NCBI GenBank assembly: GCA_963699055.1 | Contig: CAVOTA010000001.1 | Location: 1-64,000 of the forward strand | From: Bog-756 sp963699055 | GTDB taxonomy: Bacteria > Actinomycetota > Acidimicrobiia > Acidimicrobiales > RAAP-2 | Length of the DNA stretch: 64,000 nucleotides | Direction: 5' to 3' | In this document: piece after piece, positions 52,365-62,916 of the stretch | How the letters are laid out: every line of letters begins with the position of its first letter | Position numbering within the stretch: the first letter of the stretch is position 1 | Made by a program: the position numbers and the translations under genes | The notes under the pieces: generated by a model | The model's input: only the letters and a program-made list of their open reading frames with translations | What the model was told of the DNA's origin: nothing | Database searches by the model: none

Positions 52365-55016
52365 ATGCGGACGGTACGGACGACGGGACGGACACTGGTG
52401 GCGGCGATCGCCACGGTGGTGGTGGCGGTCGGGATGACGGCGGTGGCGGCGCCGGCCGGTGCCGACGGTGGGACGGGTACCATCAGTGGGGTCGTCGTCG
52501 CCGCCGACGGCGGGGCGCCAGTGGGTGGGATCTGTGTGACGGCGGTGCCGCCCGGGCCCGGAAATGTGCGCACGACGACCGCCGGCGACGGCACGTACAC
52601 CCTCTCGGGGCTGGCGGCGGGACCGTACGCGGTGGAGTTCACCACCGGGTGCGGCAACACGGGCAACTTCGCCCCCCAGTGGTGGGAGAACGCGGCGTCC
52701 CAGGGGATGGGCAACCCGGTCCAGGTGACGTCCGGCGCCACCGTCACCGGCATCGACGCCCACCTCCAGACGGGCGCCACCGTCAGCGGGACGGTGGCGG
52801 CCGCGGTGGGTGGTGCACCGGTGGCCGGCATCTGTGTGGACGTGTGGCAGGGCGCGTCCGGATCGCAGGGTGCGAACCCGACGGCGACGGCCACGACGGG
52901 CGGTGACGGGAGCTACGTGATCGACGGACTGGCCGCGGGCCAGTACACGGTGGAATTCGTCAACGGCTGTGGCGACACCGCCGACTACGCGGCGCAGTGG
53001 TGGAACGGGGCCTCGTCGCAGATGTCGGCGACCTCGTTCCAGCTCGAAGCCGGCGGAACCGAGGGTCCGGTCGATGCGCTGCTGGCGGCCGGCGGCGGCA
53101 TCGGCGGCACCGTGACGGCGGTGGCCGGCGGCCTGCCCGTCCAGGGCGTGTGCGTGTCCGTCACCTCGACGACCGGTGCCGGCGGGAGCGCGGTGACCGC
53201 GGCCGACGGGACCTACTCGGTGACGGGCCTCCTGCCCGGCGCCTACGACGTCGAATTCCTGGACGGGACGTCGTGCCAGTACGACGGCGGGATCGCGGCC
53301 GGGTTCGAGGCGCAGTACTACGACGGACAGCCCTCCGCGGCGACGGCCACGCCGGTCGACGTGGTCGCCGGCACCATCGCCGGGCCCATCGGCGCCCAGA
53401 TGGCGGTCGGTGGATCCATCAGCGGCACGGTGGTGGCGGCGGCCGGCGGCGCGCCCCTCCAGGGGATCTGCGTCTCGGTGGTGGGCGCGTCCTACCCGGT
53501 CTTCGGGACGGCGGGGGACGGGTCGTTCACCGTCACCGGGCTCCCGACCGGTACCTACACCGTGCAGTTCTCCAACGGGTGCGGGAACCCGACCAGCTAC
53601 ACCCCCCAGTCGGTCCAGGTGCCGGTGACCGCCCCGGGGGCCACGACCGGTGTGCTGGTGGAGATGGCGCTGGGCACGCCGCCCGTGGTCACCTCGGTCT
53701 CCCCGGGCACGGGCCCACCCAGTGGCGGTACTCCTGTCACGATCACCGGCTCCGGCTTCACCGGTGCCTCTGCGGTCTCGTTCGGCCCGACACCGGTGGC
53801 GCACTTCGTGGTCGTCTCGGACGACGAGATCACCACCTCGTCGCCGATGGGAGCCCCGGGTCAGGTCGACGTGCAGGTGACGACGGGCCAGGGGACCTCG
53901 GTCCCGACGATGTCCGACAGGTTCACCTACCAGTCGGGCACCGGTGGTGGACCCACGGTGACGTCGGTGAGCCCGTCGTCCGGACCGGTGGCCGGCGGCA
54001 CACCGGTGACCATCACCGGCACGGGCTTCACCGGCACCCAGCAGGTGCTGTTCGGCGCCGCCGAGGCGACCTCGTACACCGTGGTGTCGGACACCGAGCT
54101 GCTCGCCACCTCCCCGCCGGCCACGACCGGCGGCACGACGGAGGTCACCGTCCAGACCCCCGCGGGATCCTCCATGATGTCCCCGGGCTCGCAGTTCGCC
54201 TACGTGGTCCCACCGGACATCTGGACCTCGTCCATGGTGAATTTCGTCGCCGGTGCGCCGGACTCGTTCACGATCACCTCGTCCGGATACCCGGTGCCGA
54301 CCGTGTCGGTCGGTCCGGGGCTGCCGTCGTGGATGGTGCTGACGTCGGGATTCGGCCAGATGACGCTGAGCGGGACCCCGCCGGTGGGGGCGAGGCACGT
54401 CTACTCGTTGCCGGTGGCATCGGCCAACTCGGCCGGGACGACATCGCAGACCCTCACACTGACGGTCGGCACGGCCCCCGCCTTCACCAGTCCGTCGGCC
54501 GTCACGCTGTACGCCGGCGTGGACAAGCGGTTCCAGGTGAAGACCCGTGGCTTCCCCGTCCCGAACCTGATGGTCGGGAGCGGCCTGCCGAACGGCGTGA
54601 CGTTGGAGCCGGGGCCGAACGGGACCGCAGTGCTGTCCGGGGTCCCGGCGCCGGGCAGCGGCGGGGTCCACCCGGTCGTGCTGACCGCCGGCAACAACTT
54701 CGGCGAGGTCGACCAGACGCTCGTGGTCACGGTGCGCGAGCGTCCGTCGATCACCAGTGCCGACGCCGTCACCTGGGAGCACGGGACGGCCAACTCGTTC
54801 ACGGTGACCACCGGGCACTCGTATCCGGCCACGACGCTGTCCACCTCGGGTGTGCTTCCGACGTGGCTGTCCGTCACGCCCCATCCGGACGGCACGGCGA
54901 CACTGTCCGGCGACCCGGGTGCGGGTGCGGTCCGGACGACGCCCTACACCGTGTGGCTGGTGGCCGGTACCGGGGTGGCGTCGACGGCCCAGAGGTTCTC
55001 GCTCACCGTGCGCTGA
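52365..55016 (+). CDS. Large secreted repeat protein with SpaA-like, IPT/TIG and Ig-like domains
   Basis: An 883-residue exported protein. Residues 1-34 are a signal peptide ending APAGA. Then come four Cna-B/carboxypeptidase-regulatory-like repeats (to about 438), each starting ISG(V/T)V and ending with a Gly-Tyr-x-(V)-x-F strand; each has one Cys in GxCV and a second in GCG or TSCQ. Two IPT/TIG domains follow (about 439-525 and 528-613, marked SVSPGTGPPSGGTPVTITG and SVSPSSGPVAGGTPVTITG), then three Ig-like putative domains to the end. No sortase motif or membrane anchor is found, so it is secreted or held non-covalently. ATG at 52365 follows GGAGGAAG. Confidence 0.85.
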   Translation: MRTVRTTGRTLVAAIATVVVAVGMTAVAAPAGADGGTGTISGVVVAADGGAPVGGICVTAVPPGPGNVRTTTAGDGTYTLSGLAAGPYAVEFTTGCGNTGNFAPQWWENAASQGMGNPVQVTSGATVTGIDAHLQTGATVSGTVAAAVGGAPVAGICVDVWQGASGSQGANPTATATTGGDGSYVIDGLAAGQYTVEFVNGCGDTADYAAQWWNGASSQMSATSFQLEAGGTEGPVDALLAAGGGIGGTVTAVAGGLPVQGVCVSVTSTTGAGGSAVTAADGTYSVTGLLPGAYDVEFLDGTSCQYDGGIAAGFEAQYYDGQPSAATATPVDVVAGTIAGPIGAQMAVGGSISGTVVAAAGGAPLQGICVSVVGASYPVFGTAGDGSFTVTGLPTGTYTVQFSNGCGNPTSYTPQSVQVPVTAPGATTGVLVEMALGTPPVVTSVSPGTGPPSGGTPVTITGSGFTGASAVSFGPTPVAHFVVVSDDEITTSSPMGAPGQVDVQVTTGQGTSVPTMSDRFTYQSGTGGGPTVTSVSPSSGPVAGGTPVTITGTGFTGTQQVLFGAAEATSYTVVSDTELLATSPPATTGGTTEVTVQTPAGSSMMSPGSQFAYVVPPDIWTSSMVNFVAGAPDSFTITSSGYPVPTVSVGPGLPSWMVLTSGFGQMTLSGTPPVGARHVYSLPVASANSAGTTSQTLTLTVGTAPAFTSPSAVTLYAGVDKRFQVKTRGFPVPNLMVGSGLPNGVTLEPGPNGTAVLSGVPAPGSGGVHPVVLTAGNNFGEVDQTLVVTVRERPSITSADAVTWEHGTANSFTVTTGHSYPATTLSTSGVLPTWLSVTPHPDGTATLSGDPGAGAVRTTPYTVWLVAGTGVASTAQRFSLTVR

Positions 55017-55056
55017 CCGGAACGGATCTCGGCGCCACCCACCCCCGCCCCACCGA

Positions 55057-55090
55057 CGACGAGTGCCCCGCCTGGGGCGGGGCACCTCGT
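55057..55090. terminator. Strong bidirectional terminator hairpin
   Basis: GTGCCCCGCC (55063-55072), TGG loop, GGCGGGGCAC (55076-55085), extended by ACGAG and CTCGT with one bulge. It lies between the convergent secreted-protein gene and rpsT. Confidence 0.8.
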
Positions 55091-55146
55091 GGGCCGGGCG
55101 GACCCGGCGGATTCCTGGCGGCGGCCCCGGGGGCCGCCGGGCGGGC

Positions 55147-55416
55147 TCAGGCCTCGGCGTTCGCCTTGGCGACGCGGCGCATGAGCTTCGACTTGCGGTT
55201 GGCGGCCTGGTTCTTGTGGATGACACCCTTGGCCGCGGCCTTGTCGATCCGCTTGACGGCCAGCCGGATCGACTCGTCGGCCGAGGTCACGTCCTCGGCG
55301 ATGGCGGAATTGGCCTTCTTGGTGCGGGTGCGCAGCTCCGACCGGACCGCCTTGTTGCGGGCCTGGCGCTTGACGGCCTGGCGGTTGCGCTTGATCTGGC
55401 TACGGATGTTGGCCAC
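55147..55416 (-). CDS. rpsT: 30S ribosomal protein S20
   Basis: An 89-residue basic helical protein of the 30S body. It begins VANIRSQIKRNRQAVKRQAR and ends KLMRRVAKANAEA, with the KGVIHKNQAANRKSKL signature. GTG at 55416 has GAGGA upstream. It is divergent from lepA, as in most actinobacteria, with a minus-strand TATCCT at 55536-55531 giving a leader of about 107 bases. The leader can form alternative hairpins, so S20 autocontrol is plausible. Confidence 0.96.
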   Translation of the reverse strand: MANIRSQIKRNRQAVKRQARNKAVRSELRTRTKKANSAIAEDVTSADESIRLAVKRIDKAAAKGVIHKNQAANRKSKLMRRVAKANAEA

Positions 55417-55469
55417 TGCTTGTCCTCGTCGTCCTCGTGCGTCGGGTCCGGGCGGCACGCGTGGGCGTG

Positions 55470-55536
55470 CGACACGGGCTGCATCGGGTCCCCGGGATCC
55501 CGTGTCGGGATCACCTACCGGAGACAGTGAAGGATA
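55470..55536 (-). promoter_or_regulatory. rpsT promoter and leader with alternative hairpins
   Basis: TATCCT (55536-55531) is the likely -10. In the leader, GATCCCG-ACA-CGGGATC (55512-55496) competes with CGACACGGG (55507-55499) paired to CCCGTGTCG (55478-55470). The two helices share bases 55499-55507, so only one can form. All arms are perfect. Confidence 0.5.
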
Positions 55537-55618
55537 GCAGGCCGGGCCCATGGCGGCCCACCGGGGCCCACCGGGGCCGGGGCCCGCCCCCAGGGGGTGG
55601 CGGGGCGCCCGCCTTGGG

Positions 55619-55633
55619 TACGCTGGTCAGCCC
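55619..55633 (+). promoter_or_regulatory. Leaderless promoter of lepA
   Basis: TACGCT (55619-55624), 9 bases, GTG at 55634. It decides against the longer upstream frame. Confidence 0.45.
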
Positions 55634-57421
<1,788 letters not shown>

Positions 57422-57533
57422 GCCTCCGATACCAGGGGTCCGCGACCTACGCGGGGTGCCCCGGACTCCCGGGGGCGCACAGGCAGGTCGGGTACGCTTC
57501 GTGTCAGATGAGTCCCTCGGATCAGCGGCTGCT

Positions 57534-59096
57534 GTGACGGCAGTGGACGAGCCGTTCGCGAACGCGAGCCCCCGTCAATTCCTGCGCAACGCCGCAGCCT
57601 CGTACGCCAACCTGGTCCTCGGCGTCGTCCTGAGCCTCGTGCTCACCCGGGTCCTGCTGCGCGACCTCGGCGCCAGCACCTACGGGCTGTGGATCGTCCT
57701 GCTCTCGATCGTCAGCTACCTCGGACTCCTCGACGTGGGCGTGTCGACGGCGGCCGTGCAGCGGGTGGCGCGGATGACGGCCATCGGCGACAACCAGGGC
57801 CTGGCCGACGTCATCCGCACCGCCTCGGTGTTCTTCTCCGTGTCGGGAGCGATCGCCGTGGCCATCACCATGGTGGTGGCGCCGTTCCTCGACCGGATCC
57901 TGCACCTCGGGTCGACGGGCGTCGAGGTCGCCGGCGTCGCCCTGGTACTCCTCGGCGGGAGCCTCGCCCTCCGCTTCGTGACCGCCGTGCCCAACGCGGT
58001 GCTGTTCGGCGTGGGCCGCAGCGACAGCTCGTCGATGATCACGCTGGCCAGCACGCTGGTGACGCAGGTGGCCCAGGTGGTGGTGGTGATCCTGGGCGGC
58101 GGACTGGTGTGGCTCGGCATCGTGACGGTGGCGGGCTCGTTCGTGACCTTCGTGGCCACCAGCCTGGTGGTCCGGCGACTCACCGGACACACCGTGCGCT
58201 CGGGTCGGTTCGACCGCGGCATCCTGGGCGACCTGCTGCGGTTCGGTGGGCGCAACACGGTCATCGCCATCAGCGGCATCGTCTCGTTCAGCCTCGACGC
58301 GCTGATCATCGGCATCATCCTGCCGGTGGCCCAGGTGGCGCCGTACGACATCGCGCTGTCGACGGCCAACCTGACCCGCAACCTCACCACCTACGGCGGC
58401 GACCTCCTGCTCCCCACCTACACCCACTTCGAGTCCATGAAGGACCCGGTGCGCCAGGCCCGGCTGTTCTCGCGCACGGTGATGGCCACCTTGACCATCT
58501 CGCTGCCGATCCTGGTGGCGCTGGCCGCCTTCGGCGATCCGATCCTGAAGCTGTGGCTGGGCGACGTGCCCGACCGGACGTACTCGATCATGATCGCCCT
58601 GGGCTTCGTCACCGCCCTCGAGCTGCCCGGCCACCAGTGCTTCATCTTCCTCACCGGGATCGGTCGGAACCAGCTCATGATGCGCATGGCGGTGGTGGGT
58701 GCCACGGTCAACCTGGCCGGCAGCATCGCCTTCACCTTCCTGCTCGGGCCCATCGGTCCGGCCATCGGGTCGCTGCCGGCGGTGCTGGTGATCGACTTCA
58801 CCGTGCTCCCCATCATCGTGTGCCGCTACCTCCAGATGCCCGTCGGCCGCTACGTCAAGGACGCCCTCCTGCCCGTGCTGCCGTCGGTGGCGGTGGCCGG
58901 GGCGGTGGCCGGGGCGATCCTGTGGCTGGCCCCCGTCCACGCCGACCTCGGCACGCTCCGCGGGGGTATCCGCGCCCTGGTCAGCGCGGCCGCCGTGGTC
59001 CTGGCGGCGTGGGCGGTCATGGTCGGGGTGACGCTGCGGCTCGAGCCGGACGTCCGTGCGGCGGTGATGGCGAAGCTGCGCCGGGGGAAGTCGTGA
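57534..59096 (+). CDS. Polysaccharide flippase (MATE/Wzx superfamily)
   Basis: A 520-residue membrane protein with about 14 helices. It begins, after a short cytoplasmic tail, SPRQFLRNAAASYANLVLGV and TYGLWIVLLSIVSYLGLLDV, the Wzx-type opening. TGIGRNQLMMRMAVVGATVN and FLLGPIGPAIGSLPAVLVI mark the C-terminal half. It should move a lipid-linked oligosaccharide across the membrane. GTG at 57534 is preferred because the -10 TACGCT (57493-57498) puts the transcript start past the earlier GTG at 57501. It overlaps the hydrolase by GTGA. Confidence 0.85.
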   Translation: MTAVDEPFANASPRQFLRNAAASYANLVLGVVLSLVLTRVLLRDLGASTYGLWIVLLSIVSYLGLLDVGVSTAAVQRVARMTAIGDNQGLADVIRTASVFFSVSGAIAVAITMVVAPFLDRILHLGSTGVEVAGVALVLLGGSLALRFVTAVPNAVLFGVGRSDSSSMITLASTLVTQVAQVVVVILGGGLVWLGIVTVAGSFVTFVATSLVVRRLTGHTVRSGRFDRGILGDLLRFGGRNTVIAISGIVSFSLDALIIGIILPVAQVAPYDIALSTANLTRNLTTYGGDLLLPTYTHFESMKDPVRQARLFSRTVMATLTISLPILVALAAFGDPILKLWLGDVPDRTYSIMIALGFVTALELPGHQCFIFLTGIGRNQLMMRMAVVGATVNLAGSIAFTFLLGPIGPAIGSLPAVLVIDFTVLPIIVCRYLQMPVGRYVKDALLPVLPSVAVAGAVAGAILWLAPVHADLGTLRGGIRALVSAAAVVLAAWAVMVGVTLRLEPDVRAAVMAKLRRGKS

Positions 59097-60925
59097 GGCG
59101 CGGGGCGCCCGTGCGCGGCGTGCCGTCGACGGCGTCGACCGCGGTCCCCACCTGGTTCGGACCCGGGGACCGCCCGCTCTTCGGCTGGGTCCACGTGCCC
59201 GACCGCCCCGACGGCCGGGGAGCGGTCCTGTGTCCGTCGCTCGGACTGGAGGGCGAGGCGAGCCAGCTGGCCTACCGGTCGCTCGCCCGGGAGCTGGCCG
59301 ACGCCGGCTGCGCCGTGGTCCGCTTCGACTACCACGGGACCGGGGACTCGGCGGGCCGGCTCGACGAGCCCGGGCGGGTCGAGGAGTGGGTGGCCGACGT
59401 GGCCGTGTGCTGCGACGAACTGCGCGACGCCGGCGTGACCTCGCTCCACCTGGTGGGCACCCGGCTGGGGGCCACGTTGGCGGCGCGCGCCGTGTCGGCG
59501 TGCGGCCCCGTCGACTCACTCACGTTGTGGTACCCGTGGACCCGGGGCAACCAGTTCCTGCGCTATCAACGGGCGCTGCGGCGCCTGTACGCCACCGGCG
59601 ACGCCCCCGGGTCCGACGACGGATTGGTCGAGATCCCCGGGTTCGTCGTCGGCGCCGAGCTGGCCGCCGACCTGAAGGCGCTCGACACGGGTCGTGGCGA
59701 CCTGGTCCTGCCGGACTCGGTCCTGGTGGTCGACGCCGCCGACCCGGACACCGGCGAGGTGTCGCGGGGCGAGTTCGGTCCCGACGGGTGCGTGCGCCGA
59801 TCGGGCACCGGGGTGGACCGGCTCTTCGGCGTCGAGCTGATGCGGGCGACGGTGGACGCCGCCGATCTCGCCGCCATCGTCGACTTCGTCCGCTCCGCAG
59901 GACGGCCCGTCGCCCCGGCGGCCGTCGAGCCGGCGATCCGCGCCGAGGCCGAGGTGGCGTCGCCGGACGGTGTGGTCGTCCGCGAGCGGGCCGTGCTCGT
60001 CGGACCGGCCGGACTCTTCGGGATCCTGGCCGAGCCGGTCCGACCGCCCACCGACCACCACCTCGGCCGGGTCCGGACCAGCGGTGGTCCCGTCCCCGGG
60101 TTCCGGTCGGCGCTCTTCCTGAACGCCGGGAGCCTCCACCACGTGGGACCGGGACGTCAGTGGGTCGAGCTCAGCCGCCACTGGGCCGCCGCCGGGATGC
60201 GCTGCCTGCGCATGGACATCGGCGGGGTGGGGGACAGCCCGGCCACCGGCCCGGCCGGCGAGCTGTCGAGTTATCCGCCCGCCGCCCTCGGCGACGTCGA
60301 GGCGGGCGTGGCGTACCTCGCCCCCGAGGATCCGGGCGAGGTGGTCCTGCTCGGACTGTGCGCCGGCGCCTACCACGCCATCCTGGCCGCCCCGTCGACC
60401 CGCGTCGGCGGTGTCGCCGTGCTGAACCCCCTGCGGCTCCCGTCCCCGGACCCGGGCGACGGGTCGCTGGGCGAGCTCATCGACGGGGCCCCGGTGGACG
60501 GCTGGGCCGACGCCGACGGGGCGTCCGCGGCGCCGGAGCCGCCCTCCAGGCGCTTCCTCGGGGGCCTGCGGGACCGGGGGGTGTTCCGACCGGTGACCCG
60601 GCACCTCCCCGACCGGGTGTGGTGGCTCGCCCGCGTGGGACGGGGCGGCAGCGACCCGGTGGCGTCGCTGCGCCACGTGGTCGACGCCGGGGCGTCGCTC
60701 CTGGTGATCCTCGGGCCCGACGAGTGGCCGGGGATCGGGCGGGGCCGCACCCACCAGTACCGGCGGCTGGCGAAGCGGGGCGTGTTCGCCATCACCTACG
60801 TGCCGACCCTCGACCACAGCTTCCACGTGGCGAGCGGCCGCCGGGCCGCACTCGCCGTGCTGAACCGGTGGGTGCTCGGCACCGACGGCACCGGGCCGCC
60901 TTCGGACACCCGCACGATCGCCTGA
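59093..60925 (+). CDS. Tandem alpha/beta-hydrolase protein with altered nucleophiles
   Basis: A 610-residue protein formed by two alpha/beta-hydrolase folds. Domain one (about 20-290) has FDYHGTGDSAG and nucleophile elbow VGTRLGA, so Arg124 sits where Ser should be. Domain two (about 310-600) has LRMDIGGVGDSPA and GLCAGAYHAI with Cys423 as candidate nucleophile and a late His in TLDHSFHVAS. This resembles the paired hydrolases of exosortase/EPS clusters (hydr1/hydr2 type), here fused. It follows the flippase by GTGA, so a glycan-export role is inferred. GTG start. Confidence 0.82.
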   Translation: MRRGAPVRGVPSTASTAVPTWFGPGDRPLFGWVHVPDRPDGRGAVLCPSLGLEGEASQLAYRSLARELADAGCAVVRFDYHGTGDSAGRLDEPGRVEEWVADVAVCCDELRDAGVTSLHLVGTRLGATLAARAVSACGPVDSLTLWYPWTRGNQFLRYQRALRRLYATGDAPGSDDGLVEIPGFVVGAELAADLKALDTGRGDLVLPDSVLVVDAADPDTGEVSRGEFGPDGCVRRSGTGVDRLFGVELMRATVDAADLAAIVDFVRSAGRPVAPAAVEPAIRAEAEVASPDGVVVRERAVLVGPAGLFGILAEPVRPPTDHHLGRVRTSGGPVPGFRSALFLNAGSLHHVGPGRQWVELSRHWAAAGMRCLRMDIGGVGDSPATGPAGELSSYPPAALGDVEAGVAYLAPEDPGEVVLLGLCAGAYHAILAAPSTRVGGVAVLNPLRLPSPDPGDGSLGELIDGAPVDGWADADGASAAPEPPSRRFLGGLRDRGVFRPVTRHLPDRVWWLARVGRGGSDPVASLRHVVDAGASLLVILGPDEWPGIGRGRTHQYRRLAKRGVFAITYVPTLDHSFHVASGRRAALAVLNRWVLGTDGTGPPSDTRTIA

Positions 60926-60943
60926 GCGCCACCGCCGTGGGCG

Positions 60944-61408
60944 TCAGGGACGTGTCCGGTGGTCCGGTCCCTCCCGGTGGGGATCGGCGTCGGGGGTGTC
61001 GGCCGTCGGCGTCCGGATGACGGCCACCGTCTTGGTCGGGTCGTCGGGGTCGAAGTGGAGGGTGAACGGGGCGTCGGGGTCGTGGGGCGCGTCGGGGGCC
61101 TCCATGACGAAGGCCGGCAGCTCGCGCTTGGGCTCGAAGATCTGCTGGAGACCGAGGGCGATGCCCGACAGCACCGCTCCGGTGGCGGACCGCTTCATCC
61201 ACTGCTGGAACCGCAGCGCCTCGTGGCCGTCCCCGTCGTCACCGTCGACCGTGTCGTCCGGGCCGCCGCCGCCCGTCGGATCGTCGGTCGCGGCGCCGGA
61301 CAGGAGCGGAGCGTCGGCCCCGTGGGTGTCGTCGGGCCCGACGGTCGCGGCCCCGCCCGCCGGGTCCGGATCGCCCTCGCCGGGATCGGGTCCCGGGGTA
61401 GTGTCCAC
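60944..61408 (-). CDS. Hypothetical acidic protein, 154 residues
   Basis: GTG at 61408 follows TACCGT by 7 bases (leaderless). The first 60 residues are Asp/Gly/Pro-rich and probably disordered. Then comes an ordered block, EALRFQQWMKRSATGAVLSG and LQQIFEPKRELPAFVM, followed by FTLHFDPDDPTKTVAVIRT. A short hydrophobic ALGLQQI helix could be amphipathic rather than transmembrane. No function is known to me. It converges on the hydrolase gene and is divergent from the amine oxidase operon. Confidence 0.65.
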   Translation of the reverse strand: MDTTPGPDPGEGDPDPAGGAATVGPDDTHGADAPLLSGAATDDPTGGGGPDDTVDGDDGDGHEALRFQQWMKRSATGAVLSGIALGLQQIFEPKRELPAFVMEAPDAPHDPDAPFTLHFDPDDPTKTVAVIRTPTADTPDADPHREGPDHRTRP

Positions 61409-61498
61409 GCACCCCACGGTACCGCCCGGTCCTCCGGTGGCGTCCCGGGGGGCTGCGGGCGCCATCCGACCGACGGGGCGCCGACCTCGGGAGGGGAC

Positions 61499-62914
61499 AT
61501 GGACGGAGCGGACCACACCGTCGACGTGGTCGTGGCCGGTGCGGGCTACGCCGGCCTGCAGACGGCACGTGACCTGGTCGCCGCCGGGCTGGACGTGGTG
61601 GTCCTGGAGGCGCGCGACCGGGTGGGGGGCCGGGTGTTCACCGAGGTCACCGGGTCGGGCGCCGTGGTGGACCAGGGCGGGCAGTGGATCGGACCCACCC
61701 AGGACCGGCTCCAGGCCCTGGCCGACGAGTCCGGCGTCGCCACCTTCGCCACGTGGGTCGCAGGCGACAACCTCGAGGTGCGCGCCGGCGGGATCCATCC
61801 CTTCACCGGACTGGTGCCGACGTCGGACCCGGACGGGTCGGCCGACACGGTGGCCACCCTGCTCGACCTCGACCTGCTGGCCCAGGAGGTGTCGCCCACC
61901 CGACCGTGGGACCACCCCGACGCCGGGTTCCTGGACAGCATCACGCTGGCCGAGTGGGTGGCGACCGCCGCCGAAACGGACCTGGCGCGCTCCCTGGTGT
62001 CCACCGCCACCCTCGCCGTGTTCGGCTGCGGCCCCGACGAGCTGTCGCTGCTCTACGTGCTCGGCTACGCCCACGGCGGCGGTTCGATGTCGTCGCTCAT
62101 CCGCACCGCCGGCGGTGCCCAGGAGCGCCGGTTCACGGGCGGCGCCCAGCAGATGGCGCTGCGCCTGGCCGACGGCCTCGGGGACCGGGTGGTGCTCGAC
62201 GCCCCGGTGGTCGGCGTCGCCCACGGCCCTGACGGTGTGGTGGTGACCACCGGGCGCGGCGCCACCGGCGGCGGCCGGGCGCCGTGGCGGGTCTCGGCCC
62301 GCCGGCTCGTGGTGGCCATGCCCCCGGCCGTCCAGGGCCGCATCGCCTTCGACCCCCCGCTGCCCGGGGTGCGCGACCAGCTGGCCCAGCGGTCCCCCAT
62401 GGGTTCGGTCACCAAGGTCCACGCCGTCTACGACCGGCCGTTCTGGCGCGACGCCGGACTGTCGGGCCAGGTGGTGGCCGACGACGGGCTGCTGCGGGCC
62501 ACCTTCGACGACTCGCCGGACGACGCCTCCCACGGGGTGCTGATGGGATTCATCGCCGGACCGGCCGACCGGCGGGCCGAGGCCGTCGGACCCGACGGTC
62601 GTCGCCAGGGGTGCCTCGAGGAGCTGGCCCGGGCCTTCGGTCCCGAGGCGCTCCGGCCGGTCGAGGTGACCGAGCAGCGATGGTCCGCCGAGCCGTACTC
62701 CCGGGGCGGACCGGTGGCGTGCCTGGGCCCGGGCGTCCTGACCGGCTGCGGTCCCAGCCTGCGGGATCCGGTGGGGCCGATCCACTGGGCCGGCACCGAG
62801 ACGGCGTCGGTGTGGTCGGGCTACATCGAGGGCGCGCTGGAGTCCGGCGAGCGGGCCGCGGCCGAGGTGGCTGCCGCCCTGGGCGCGGCGCACCCGGTGG
62901 GGACGGCGGGCTGA
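61499..62914 (+). CDS. Flavin monoamine oxidase
   Basis: A 471-residue FAD amine oxidase. The dinucleotide motif is VVVAGAGYAGLQTARDLVAA (G14-A-G-Y-A-G19), then GGRVF and the GGQWIGPTQDRLQAL second FAD contact. The C-terminal IHWAGTETASVWSGYIEGAL closes the flavin site and lacks the Cys of covalent MAO. It would oxidise a primary or polyamine to aldehyde, ammonia and peroxide. GGGAGGGG lies before the ATG. It heads an operon with SCP2 and a permease. Confidence 0.92.
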   Translation: MDGADHTVDVVVAGAGYAGLQTARDLVAAGLDVVVLEARDRVGGRVFTEVTGSGAVVDQGGQWIGPTQDRLQALADESGVATFATWVAGDNLEVRAGGIHPFTGLVPTSDPDGSADTVATLLDLDLLAQEVSPTRPWDHPDAGFLDSITLAEWVATAAETDLARSLVSTATLAVFGCGPDELSLLYVLGYAHGGGSMSSLIRTAGGAQERRFTGGAQQMALRLADGLGDRVVLDAPVVGVAHGPDGVVVTTGRGATGGGRAPWRVSARRLVVAMPPAVQGRIAFDPPLPGVRDQLAQRSPMGSVTKVHAVYDRPFWRDAGLSGQVVADDGLLRATFDDSPDDASHGVLMGFIAGPADRRAEAVGPDGRRQGCLEELARAFGPEALRPVEVTEQRWSAEPYSRGGPVACLGPGVLTGCGPSLRDPVGPIHWAGTETASVWSGYIEGALESGERAAAEVAAALGAAHPVGTAG

Positions 62915-62916
62915 CG

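Noticed and set aside
49946..52894. 982-codon open frame on the minus strand
   Set aside because: Crosses the antisense of three plus-strand genes with clear families and carries no recognisable domain.
11482..55146. Genomic island with attachment sites between holA and rpsT
   Set aside because: No integrase, tRNA edge or matching direct repeats were seen at either end. The block is reported as a synteny break only.
52185..55226. 1013-codon open frame on the minus strand
   Set aside because: Shadow of the secreted repeat protein; runs into rpsT and has an Arg/Gly/His-biased composition.
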